A DNA stretch of 64,000 nt from SIG299 sp964544055 (lineage in GTDB: Bacteria; Bacillota; Clostridia; Lachnospirales; Lachnospiraceae): NCBI GenBank assembly GCA_964544055.1, contig CAZJAA010000004.1, positions 62,001-126,000 on the forward strand, written 5' to 3'. Under the pieces are notes generated by a model, which saw only the letters and a list, made by a program, of their open reading frames with translations, had not been told where the DNA came from and did not search any database. The number at the start of each line of letters is the position of its first letter. Position 1 is the stretch's first letter. Made by a program: the position numbers and the translations under genes. This document shows, piece after piece, positions 57,117 through 64,000 of the stretch.

Positions 57117-58037
57117 CTATTCCTTTGCAGCCACTTCTGTTACAGACTTAACAAGTCCTGCAATCCCCTGAATTTCAGATGGGATAATAATCTTGGTTGC
57201 TTTGCCGTCTGCTGCCTTAGAAAAAGCTTCCAAACTCTTTAACTGAAGGACACCGGCATTTGGATTTGCCTCATTTAAGTACCGGATACCTTCTGCATTC
57301 GCCTGCTGCACGGCACGGATAGCTTCTGCCTGACCTTCTGCCTCACGAATCATTGCCTCCCTCTTCGCTTCTGCGCGGAGAATTGCTGCTTCTTTTTCTG
57401 CTTCTGCTTCTAAGATTGCAGATTCCTTTTTACCTTCTGCAACAAGAATGGTAGACTTCTTTTCACCTTCTGCAATCAGAATTGCTTCACGCCGTTCACG
57501 TTCCGCTTTCATCTGCTTTTCCATGGCATCCTGAATTGCTGCAGGCGGAATAATATTCTTTAATTCCACACGGTTTACTTTAATTCCCCATGGGTCAGTT
57601 GCCGCATCAAGGGAAGCTCTCATCTTTGTATTGATGACTTCTCTTGACGTTAAGGTTTCATCCAGTTCCAGATCACCGATGATATTACGAAGTGTGGTGG
57701 CTGTCAGATTTTCAATTGCCATGATTGGATTTTCTACACCATAAGCAAACAACTTAGGGTCTGTAATCTGAAAAAATACAACCGTATCAATCCGCATGGT
57801 TACATTATCCTTGGTGATAACCGGCTGCGGTGCAAAATCAACAACCTGTTCTTTTAACAGTACACGCTTTGCTACCTTATCAATAATCGGCATCTTAAAA
57901 TGGATACCTACATCCCAGGTTGCCTGATAACCACCCAGACGTTCCAGAACGTATGCCTGTGCCTGTGGTACAATCTTAATGCAGGATGCAAGTAAAATAA
58001 GAATGAGTAATACTAAAATAACTAAAATAACTTTCAT
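57117..58037 (-). CDS. SPFH/Band 7 membrane protein (QmcA type)
   Basis: 306 residues: a single N-terminal membrane helix (VILVILVLLILILLASCIK), the SPFH domain (VLERLGGYQATWDVGIHFK, ITKDNVTMRIDTVVFFQI) and a long Ala/Glu-rich coiled coil (AERERREAILIAEGEKKS, ILEAEAEKEAAILRAEAKRE). Family members scaffold membrane microdomains and modulate FtsH. No NfeD partner gene is adjacent, unlike many family members. AAGGAGGACGATT precedes the ATG. Confidence 0.92.
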   Translation of the reverse strand: MKVILVILVLLILILLASCIKIVPQAQAYVLERLGGYQATWDVGIHFKMPIIDKVAKRVLLKEQVVDFAPQPVITKDNVTMRIDTVVFFQITDPKLFAYGVENPIMAIENLTATTLRNIIGDLELDETLTSREVINTKMRASLDAATDPWGIKVNRVELKNIIPPAAIQDAMEKQMKAERERREAILIAEGEKKSTILVAEGKKESAILEAEAEKEAAILRAEAKREAMIREAEGQAEAIRAVQQANAEGIRYLNEANPNAGVLQLKSLEAFSKAADGKATKIIIPSEIQGIAGLVKSVTEVAAKE

Positions 58038-58158
58038 AATCGTCCTCCTTATATGTAGATACGCTTCTACTTTTCTTTACCGCATAAGTATACCGCATTT
58101 TGCTCCGGCTTTCAATAGTTTCCTATTTGACTTTTTCGAAAATTTATAACTATTTCAC

Positions 58159-58188
58159 TTGCAATTACAAAATGAGATATAGTATAAT
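58159..58188 (+). promoter_or_regulatory. promoter of the PilZ gene
   Basis: TTGCAA (58159-58164), 18-base spacer, TATAAT (58183-58188), 67 bases ahead of the start codon. Confidence 0.65.
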
Positions 58189-58254
58189 AAATATCACTGA
58201 ATTACCTGATAACTATCAAAAAACAAAAACTTCGCCTCAGAAAGGAGATCCCCC

Positions 58255-58890
58255 ATGACCGTAGATGAAATGCAACCGGAGCACAGTGTTGAGCTGGAAA
58301 TTACAATGAACGGTCAGAAAAGCACCCTGCTTACTTCAGTGGAACATATTGTGAATAACCATGTACTGCTCACTCCGATTCAAATTAACGGAAAAATTGT
58401 CGGATTTCCCCCAGAGTGTACGGTCAATCTGCTATATGTCGGTGAAAAACAGGTGTTTTGCTGGAAAAACATTAAATTAAAAGCCGTTCGTTACGAAAAA
58501 AACATATACCATAGTGCAGAGCTGATTGCAGAAGCAGAGCTTTTAAACCGTCGTGGTGCCTATCGAGTATACATTGGAGAAAAAATGAGTCTTACCGCTT
58601 TTTCTTCTACCGGTCCCAAAACATATTCCGTCAACTTAAAAGATATCAGTGAAACCGGCATGGCATTCTTTTCTCAGGAAGAGTTTGACGTTGGCAGAAC
58701 CATCCGCATAAATTTTTCTGTAAAAAAAGGAATGGAGCTTCCGCTCAGTGCACAAATTATCCGTATTCAGGAATTTGAAAATCGAAAAGACAAGCTGTAC
58801 GGCTGTAAATTCATAGAACGAAACAACCGTCTGATTGGTGTTCTGATGCACTTGCAGACAGAACGTCAAAAAGAAAAAATGGGAAGATAG
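58255..58890 (+). CDS. PilZ-domain protein, YcgR type
   Basis: 211 residues, probable cyclic di-GMP effector. The N-terminal half looks like a YcgR/FlgZ N-domain (VNLLYVGEKQVFCWKN); the PilZ domain carries both c-di-GMP motifs, LNRRGAYRV (RxxxR type, about 102) and LKDISETGMAFF (D/NxSxxG, about 128). GAAAGGAGATCCCCC precedes the ATG. It sits alone on the plus strand, divergent from the SPFH gene and convergent with the ABC exporter. Flagellar or exopolysaccharide control is likely by family; no motility genes are in the window. Confidence 0.88.
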   Translation: MTVDEMQPEHSVELEITMNGQKSTLLTSVEHIVNNHVLLTPIQINGKIVGFPPECTVNLLYVGEKQVFCWKNIKLKAVRYEKNIYHSAELIAEAELLNRRGAYRVYIGEKMSLTAFSSTGPKTYSVNLKDISETGMAFFSQEEFDVGRTIRINFSVKKGMELPLSAQIIRIQEFENRKDKLYGCKFIERNNRLIGVLMHLQTERQKEKMGR

Positions 58891-58950
58891 TTTTTTTGAT
58901 TTGCACTCCATTTTTTCCAAAGCTATCGTTGTATTTTCATTCAAACAGGC

Positions 58951-59018
58951 AAAAGGTTACCTTTCCTGCACCGCAAATTGTCCAAACATTCGCTGCGGTC
59001 TGAACGGTAACCTTTTTT
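58951..59018. terminator. bidirectional terminator between PilZ and ABC exporter genes
   Basis: Arms AAAAGGTTACC/GGTAACCTTTT with an inner paired block (ACCGC/GCGGT-like), U-runs on both strands, between two converging genes. Confidence 0.8.
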
Positions 59019-59039
59019 ATCGTTTTCTATTCACTTATT

Positions 59040-60776
59040 TTAAAACTGGCTGTTATAAAGCTTGGTATAAAATCCGCCCTTTGCAAGCAGTTCCTCATGA
59101 TTTCCCTGCTCAATAATATTTCCATCTTTCATAACCAGAATCACATCTGCTTCCATAATGGTTGACAGACGATGGGCAACAATAAAGCTTGTTCTGCCCT
59201 GCATCATCGTGGCAAACGCTTTCTGAATACGGATTTCCGTTCTTGTATCAATAGATGAGGTGGCTTCATCCAGAATCAGCATCGGCGGCAGGCAAAGCAT
59301 TACCCTTGCAATGCAAAGCAACTGCTTCTGCCCCTGGGAAAGGCTTCCGCCGTCTTCCCCAATTACCGTATCATACCCCTGTGGCAGACGCTTAATAAAG
59401 CTGTGGGCATGTGCTGCCTTGGCAGCTGTAATAACTTCCTCCAGGGACGCATCCGGATTTCCCATTGCAATATTCTCTCGGATGGTTCCGGCACGGAGCC
59501 ACGTTTCCTGGAGCACCATACCAAAGGAAGTTCGCAGACTTTTTCTTGTCACATCACGGATATCGGTATCCGCCACCCTAATACTTCCGCTGTTGACATC
59601 ATAAAACCGCATCAGAAGATTAATAACCGTGGTTTTTCCGCAACCGGTCGGACCAACAATGGCAACTCTCTGTCCCGGATGCACCTTTAAATTGAAATCC
59701 TGAATCAGCTTTTTCTCCGGCACATACGAAAAGTTCACGTTCCTTAATTCTACCTGTCCATCCGCTTCCAGAATACCGTTTTTCTCCTCTGTTTGCGGAG
59801 TTTCGTTGATAAAGTCAAAAATTCTTGCCGCACAGGCAAGGGCATTCTGAAGCTCCGTGATCACACCGGAGATTTCATTAAACGGCTTGGTATACTGGTT
59901 GGCATAGCTTAAGAACGAAGTAAGCTGTCCTACACTGATGCCGCCACTGATAGCAAGAATGGCTCCGTAAATGCCAACAGCTGCATACACCAGACTGTTT
60001 ACAAAACGGGTACACGGATTCGTCAGCGAAGAGAAAAATATTGCTTTCAACGAGCATTTTCTAAGCTTTTCATTGATTGTGTCAAACTGTTCCAGAACCA
60101 CACCTTCTCTTCCGAACGCCTGTACCACCTTTTTATTTCCAATCATTTCATCAATCAGTGCGGTCTGCTCACCTCTGGCACCGGACTGCTGCTGAAACAT
60201 TTCATAGGTATTTTTTGCAATGAATGCTGCCACAAACAGAGAAACCGGAGTGATTACAATTACTACCACCGTAATTCCCGGATGAATCGTCAGCATAAAC
60301 AACAAGGTTCCGACAATGGTGACAACACCAGTAAAAAGCTGTGTAAATCCCATTAAAAGTCCATCTGCGAACTGGTCTACATCTGCAATGACGCGGCTGA
60401 CAATTTCTCCCTGGGAATGGCTATCGATATATTTTAACGGTAATATCTGAAGCTTATCAAAGGCATCTTTCCGGATGTCATGCACTACATGATAGGTAAT
60501 TCGGTTGTTACAAATATTCATAATCCACTGTGCTATGCCGGTGATTCCGACACAGACACCAATTTTTATAAGAATCTGCACGATTCCTGCAAAATCAACC
60601 TGACACTTTGTTACAATCAAATCGACGGCATCACCGGTCAAAATCGGAACATAAAGCGTTAATGCCACGGAAATTGCGGCAAACAAAATAGAAAGAACAA
60701 CAAAAAAACTATGTTTTTTAATGTAGGAAAGCATCTGCTTCATCGTATCCTTACGGACAGTTACCTTTTTTGCCAT
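59040..60776 (-). CDS. ABC exporter half-transporter, second subunit
   Basis: 578 residues: six-helix membrane domain then an ATPase domain with Walker A GPTGCGKTT, signature LSQGQ, Walker B MLILDEATSS with the catalytic Glu present, and the switch His in VAHRLSTI. With the preceding gene, which has Asp at the catalytic Glu position, it should form a heterodimeric exporter of the BmrCD/TM287-288 kind, moving drugs, lipids or peptides outward. The genes overlap by 16 bases. GGAGGAACAAACGA precedes the ATG. Confidence 0.92.
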   Translation of the reverse strand: MAKKVTVRKDTMKQMLSYIKKHSFFVVLSILFAAISVALTLYVPILTGDAVDLIVTKCQVDFAGIVQILIKIGVCVGITGIAQWIMNICNNRITYHVVHDIRKDAFDKLQILPLKYIDSHSQGEIVSRVIADVDQFADGLLMGFTQLFTGVVTIVGTLLFMLTIHPGITVVVIVITPVSLFVAAFIAKNTYEMFQQQSGARGEQTALIDEMIGNKKVVQAFGREGVVLEQFDTINEKLRKCSLKAIFFSSLTNPCTRFVNSLVYAAVGIYGAILAISGGISVGQLTSFLSYANQYTKPFNEISGVITELQNALACAARIFDFINETPQTEEKNGILEADGQVELRNVNFSYVPEKKLIQDFNLKVHPGQRVAIVGPTGCGKTTVINLLMRFYDVNSGSIRVADTDIRDVTRKSLRTSFGMVLQETWLRAGTIRENIAMGNPDASLEEVITAAKAAHAHSFIKRLPQGYDTVIGEDGGSLSQGQKQLLCIARVMLCLPPMLILDEATSSIDTRTEIRIQKAFATMMQGRTSFIVAHRLSTIMEADVILVMKDGNIIEQGNHEELLAKGGFYTKLYNSQF

Positions 60777-62548
60777 TCGTTTGTTCCTCCTTTCGAAATC
60801 TGGGAATCGTGTATTTCTTTATAAACCGAACAGCTTGCCAGCAGTTCATCATGCGTACCGATTCCTGCCACCTCACCATCCTCCAGAACAATAATCTTGT
60901 CTGCATGCAGAACCGAAGCGGTTCTCTGGGATACGATAAACACGGTCATATCCTTATCAAGTTTCTTGATGGACTGACGCAATGCCGCATCCGTGGCATA
61001 ATCCAGTGCCGAGGCACTGTCATCCAAAATCAGGATTTCCGGCTGTTTTACCAGTGCTCTTGCAATCGTCAGACGCTGTTTCTGTCCACCAGATAAATTT
61101 TTACCACCCTGAGCAATCATAAAATCAAGACCGCCCTCTTTTTCTTCCACAAAGCTTTTTGCCTGTGCCGCTGTAAGTGCACTCCATATTTCCTCATCGG
61201 TAGCATCTTCTCTTCCCCAGCAGATGTTTTCCCGGATAGAGCCCCGGAACAACACTGCCTTTTGCGGAACAACGCCGATTTTTTTTCGCAGTGCTTCCGG
61301 CTCATAGGTTTTGACATCCTTGCCATCTACCAGAACCTTTCCGGCAGTTGCATCATAAAATCTTGGAATCATCTGCACCAGGGACGATTTACCGGAACCG
61401 GTACCGCCGATAATTCCGACGGTTTCTCCTTTTTTTACTTCTACATGAATATCCATCAGGGAATCGGCACCTGCTCCGGGATAACAAAGATAAGCATGTT
61501 CAAAAAACACCTTATTCTGTCCGCTTTTTTGTTTCTTTGTTTCCGCTGCATCTTCTGTAAGCTTCGCAGCAACCTCTGCCTCTTCTTCGGTATACACCCG
61601 GATTCCGGATGGCTGATCAAACACGGTCTGAATACGATTTCCACACGCCACCGCCTTGGTTACGGTAATAATCAGATTTGCCAGTTTTACAAGTTCCACA
61701 AGAATCTGGGACATATAATTTACCAGTGCAATCACTTCGCCCTGGGTTAAAATTCCCTCATCCACCTGCACGGCACCGGTATAAATCAGCACAATGGTTG
61801 CCACATTGACAATAATGTACGTTACCGGATTCATCAAGGCAGAAATTTTTCCAACAAAATTCTGAATATCCATCAAGGAAAGATTATAGCCGGCAAACAA
61901 AGCCTTTTCCTCTTCTTCCCGGCTGAATGCACGAATCACACGAACACCGCTTAAATTTTCTCTGGTGCTTCCGAGTACCTTGTCCAGAGCCGCCTGAACC
62001 TTTTTATAAAGTGGAATACTGATTAACATAATTCCAAACACCACAACCGAAAGTGCCGGAATTGTCACCACAAAAATCAATGCTGCTTTGACATCAATGG
62101 TAAATGCCATAATCATGGCACCAAATACAACAATTGGCGAGCGCAGAAACAGTCGCAGCACCAGATTGACACCTGCCTGCACCTGATTTACATCACTTGT
62201 CATTCTTGTAATCAGTGCAGAAATACCTGTTTTGTCCGTTTCCGCATAGCTCATGGACTGGATGTGGTCAAACAGAGCATGTTTTAACTTTGCTGCAAAT
62301 CCAACCGCAGCCTTTGCAGAAAAATACTGTGCTGTTGCCGCCGTTGCCAGACCAACCAAAGCAAGTGCTGCCAGTATCAGCCCCATTTTCAGTATGTACG
62401 GAATATCTTCATTTTTTATACCAATATCAACAATTGCTGCCATGACTAATGGTACAAATAATTCAAAAGAGGCTTCCAGCATCTTAAATAACGGTGCCAG
62501 CACCGTCTCTTTTTTATAATGCTTCATAAATCTTAAAAGCTTTTTCAT
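60761..62548 (-). CDS. ABC exporter half-transporter, first subunit (degenerate catalytic site)
   Basis: 595 residues: six-helix membrane domain, then ATPase domain with Walker A GGTGSGKSS, signature LSGGQ and Walker B ILILDDSASALD, where the usual catalytic Glu after the Asp is Asp; the switch position reads VSQRTAS instead of an H-loop His. These are the marks of the inactive-site half in heterodimeric exporters. The ATG at 62548 (MKKLLRFMKHYKK) has AAGGGTAAGAAC upstream. Cotranscribed with 59040-60776. Confidence 0.92.
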   Translation of the reverse strand: MKKLLRFMKHYKKETVLAPLFKMLEASFELFVPLVMAAIVDIGIKNEDIPYILKMGLILAALALVGLATAATAQYFSAKAAVGFAAKLKHALFDHIQSMSYAETDKTGISALITRMTSDVNQVQAGVNLVLRLFLRSPIVVFGAMIMAFTIDVKAALIFVVTIPALSVVVFGIMLISIPLYKKVQAALDKVLGSTRENLSGVRVIRAFSREEEEKALFAGYNLSLMDIQNFVGKISALMNPVTYIIVNVATIVLIYTGAVQVDEGILTQGEVIALVNYMSQILVELVKLANLIITVTKAVACGNRIQTVFDQPSGIRVYTEEEAEVAAKLTEDAAETKKQKSGQNKVFFEHAYLCYPGAGADSLMDIHVEVKKGETVGIIGGTGSGKSSLVQMIPRFYDATAGKVLVDGKDVKTYEPEALRKKIGVVPQKAVLFRGSIRENICWGREDATDEEIWSALTAAQAKSFVEEKEGGLDFMIAQGGKNLSGGQKQRLTIARALVKQPEILILDDSASALDYATDAALRQSIKKLDKDMTVFIVSQRTASVLHADKIIVLEDGEVAGIGTHDELLASCSVYKEIHDSQISKGGTNEWQKR

Positions 62549-62596
62549 GTTCTTACCCTTTCCTCGCATGTCTCTTTTTTATTTCTTCTATATTCT

Positions 62597-62902
62597 CTAA
62601 TAAAACAGTTTTGTATACTCTGTCTGTGTATCAGCGATGTGATATACATAAACCACTTCTCCAATTTTTTTATAAATTGTAATATGTTTTTCGCAAATAA
62701 CCATGCGATATCCCATTTCATTCAACCAGTTATCCGGTGTCAGAGAACCCGATTCAGGAAATAGTTCCAAACGTTCCACTGCATTTAAAATATTATCACT
62801 CACTTTCAATGCAGTATCCACATCAAATTGAATTAAATAGTAATCTTCAATTTGTTTTAAATCTTCCCAGGCAGTCGGAAAGATTTCAACCCTATATGAC
62901 AT
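62597..62902 (-). CDS. RelE/ParE-family toxin
   Basis: 101 residues: YRVEIFPTAWEDLKQIEDYY, NILNAVERLELFPESGS, YRMVICEKHITIYKKIG and VYVYHIADTQTEY follow the RelE/ParE fold. RelE toxins cleave mRNA on the ribosome, ParE toxins poison gyrase; which applies is not decidable here. The start overlaps the end of the antitoxin gene by 11 bases, the standard arrangement. AAGGGAAAGAATTA precedes the ATG. Confidence 0.88.
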   Translation of the reverse strand: MSYRVEIFPTAWEDLKQIEDYYLIQFDVDTALKVSDNILNAVERLELFPESGSLTPDNWLNEMGYRMVICEKHITIYKKIGEVVYVYHIADTQTEYTKLFY

Positions 62903-63158
62903 TAATTCTTTCCCTTAACCGCTTTCTTGCTTCTGAAATACTAAGTGTTTCTGCCCTTTCAATACGCTCCTGTTCTGCCTGTAAGACCTTTGCACGAAGT
63001 TCCAGTATCTGCTCTCTTCTTTCAAAAGCATCGATATTCATTACCACCAAATCCCCCTCACCATTCTTCGTAATATAAATAGGCTCCTTAGTGTTTTTTG
63101 CCATATCCGAAATTACACCGTATTCGTTTCTTAAAGATGCCGAAGCTTTTATAATCAA
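62892..63158 (-). CDS. Phd/YefM-family antitoxin, TTG start
   Basis: 88 residues: LIIKASASLRNEYGVISDMA, EPIYITKNGEGDLVVMNIDA are typical of the DNA-binding N-domain; the C-terminal helix (EQERIERAETLSISEARKRL) would wrap the toxin. GGAGGTG lies eight bases ahead of a TTG at 63158, giving the usual MIIK-type start; the ATG five codons upstream lies inside the ribosome site itself and is rejected. First gene of the module. Confidence 0.88.
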   Translation of the reverse strand: MIIKASASLRNEYGVISDMAKNTKEPIYITKNGEGDLVVMNIDAFERREQILELRAKVLQAEQERIERAETLSISEARKRLRERINVI

Positions 63159-63281
63159 CGTTATCACCTCCATATCATTTCTTTGATATAATTATATCTT
63201 AATTTATGTATATTGTAAACAGGTATTTCTTTCTTCTCAAGCACATACATTAATACTAATTCCATGTACAAGGATATTAGT

Positions 63282-64000
63282 GTGAAAAATAAATTCCGTA
63301 CATATTTTACAACTAACACATTCCACAATGTTCTCCCAAAATTCATCAAAACCGGTCTTGCCGTAGTTGCCATCATGCTCCTTACTGCCATTATCACAGA
63401 CAAAATAAGCGGCGGCTCGGTTCGCACTTTTTTTGACAACTCTGCCGTTCCTGCCAGTGTTTCTTCCCTTTTCCGTGAAAAAGAACTGCCGATTTACTGC
63501 GTCAAAACAGACAAAAAGCAGATTGCGCTCACATTCGACGGGGCGTGGGGGAATGAAGATACTGCGACTCTCCTTGAAATCTTAGAACGACAGGGCATTC
63601 ATGCCACTTTCTTTTTTACCGGTGGCTGGATTTCCAAGTATCCGGAAGATGTAAAAACCATTATTAGCAAAGGACATGAGATAGGAAATCACAGTGAAAA
63701 CCACAAACAGATGTCAACACTTTCCAAAGACCAATGTAAAGAAGAAATCCAGATCGTGCACGACAAAATAAAAGAGCTGACAGGCATTGACATGACCGTT
63801 TTCCGCCCTCCGTTTGGCGATTATGATGACACAGTAATTCAGGCTGCCAACGAGCTTGGTTATCATGTTATTCAGTGGGATGTGGATTCCCTCGACTGGA
63901 AAGACTACGGTGCAGACTCCATTTTGCGCACCGTAACAAACCACAAGCATCTGGGAAATGGCTCCATTATTCTCATGCACAATGGTGCAAAATACACCAA
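63282..64000 (+). CDS. polysaccharide deacetylase (PdaB-like), 3' end cut by the window
   Basis: Single membrane anchor (FIKTGLAVVAIMLLTAIIT) then a NodB homology domain: ALTFDGAWGNEDT (catalytic Asp; the AWGNEDT form is typical of sporulation PdaB/YlxY proteins), HSENHKQMS (metal His pair), FRPPFGDYDD, WDVDSLDWKDYGA and IILMHNG. PdaB-type enzymes are needed for spore cortex or late sporulation. AAGGATATTAGT fits the GTG at 63282; the in-frame ATG at 63264 has no ribosome site. The last residues lie beyond the window edge. Confidence 0.88.
   Translation, partial: MKNKFRTYFTTNTFHNVLPKFIKTGLAVVAIMLLTAIITDKISGGSVRTFFDNSAVPASVSSLFREKELPIYCVKTDKKQIALTFDGAWGNEDTATLLEILERQGIHATFFFTGGWISKYPEDVKTIISKGHEIGNHSENHKQMSTLSKDQCKEEIQIVHDKIKELTGIDMTVFRPPFGDYDDTVIQAANELGYHVIQWDVDSLDWKDYGADSILRTVTNHKHLGNGSIILMHNGAKYT

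Overview
The window reads as chromosomal DNA of a spore-forming, fibre-degrading member of the Clostridia, most likely Lachnospiraceae (relatives of Roseburia, Eubacterium or Butyrivibrio). The grounds are the gene families and their order: cysE-cysS-mrnC-rlmB-sigH as in Bacillus and clostridia, coaX-dusB, infC-rpmI-rplT, sporulation genes (sigH, a GerA/SpoVAF-type gene, spoIID, a PdaB-like deacetylase), strong AGGAGG ribosome sites and a T-box. No rRNA, phage, insertion sequence or CRISPR array was seen. Almost every gene lies on the minus strand; the plus strand holds only a DedA gene, a damaged response regulator, a PilZ gene and the deacetylase at the right edge.

Layout. 1-18.5 kb is a Gram-positive polysaccharide-utilisation region: a GH5 lipoprotein (cut by the left edge), a YesL-like protein, an Lpl-type sugar ABC importer, a large repeat-built cell-surface protein, a YesM-type histidine kinase without a partner regulator, a GH43 enzyme, a second sugar ABC importer and a LacI regulator with two visible operators. 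18.7-24.5 kb has greA, dedA, pyrF, pyrC, a Nudix-like protein, truA and an amidase-like protein that has lost its zinc ligands. 24.7-29.4 kb is the tRNA-Thr/sigH/rlmB/mrnC/cysS/cysE operon behind a cysteine T-box. 29.4-33.7 kb has a short Fur-like regulator behind a twin operator, ispF, a methyltransferase, a second (intact) amidase, a DUF3592-type protein and a response regulator fused by deletion to acetyltransferase remains. 33.8-38.9 kb: tRNA-Met and tRNA-Val, then deoxynucleoside salvage (deoD, deoC, cdd, fucO) and a germination protein. 39-47.8 kb: LiaF-like and DUF4097 envelope proteins, the infC operon with its leader, purE, a long M29-type peptidase, VanZ-like protein and a GGDEF/EAL protein. 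47.9-64 kb: spoIID, a cysteine desulfidase-family gene, asd, dusB with a tiny upstream gene, coaX, a second LiaF-like gene, argF, an SPFH protein, a PilZ protein, a heterodimeric ABC exporter, a toxin-antitoxin pair and the deacetylase.

How it fits together: the left third captures, cleaves and imports plant glycan under LacI and possibly histidine-kinase control; the rest is housekeeping (nucleotide, amino acid, translation) mixed with sporulation and envelope functions. The most unusual signals are (i) a ~100-130 nt structured repeat seen three times, each time ending in the Shine-Dalgarno of the next gene, with paired changes in its closing stem; (ii) an amidase paralogue in which the two zinc histidines and the catalytic glutamate are all glutamine, next to a truA whose catalytic aspartate is glutamate; (iii) a Fur-like protein reduced to its DNA-binding domain behind two identical-spacing dyads; and (iv) a 33-codon gene coupled to dusB. 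All calls are from reading the sequence; no database search was run.
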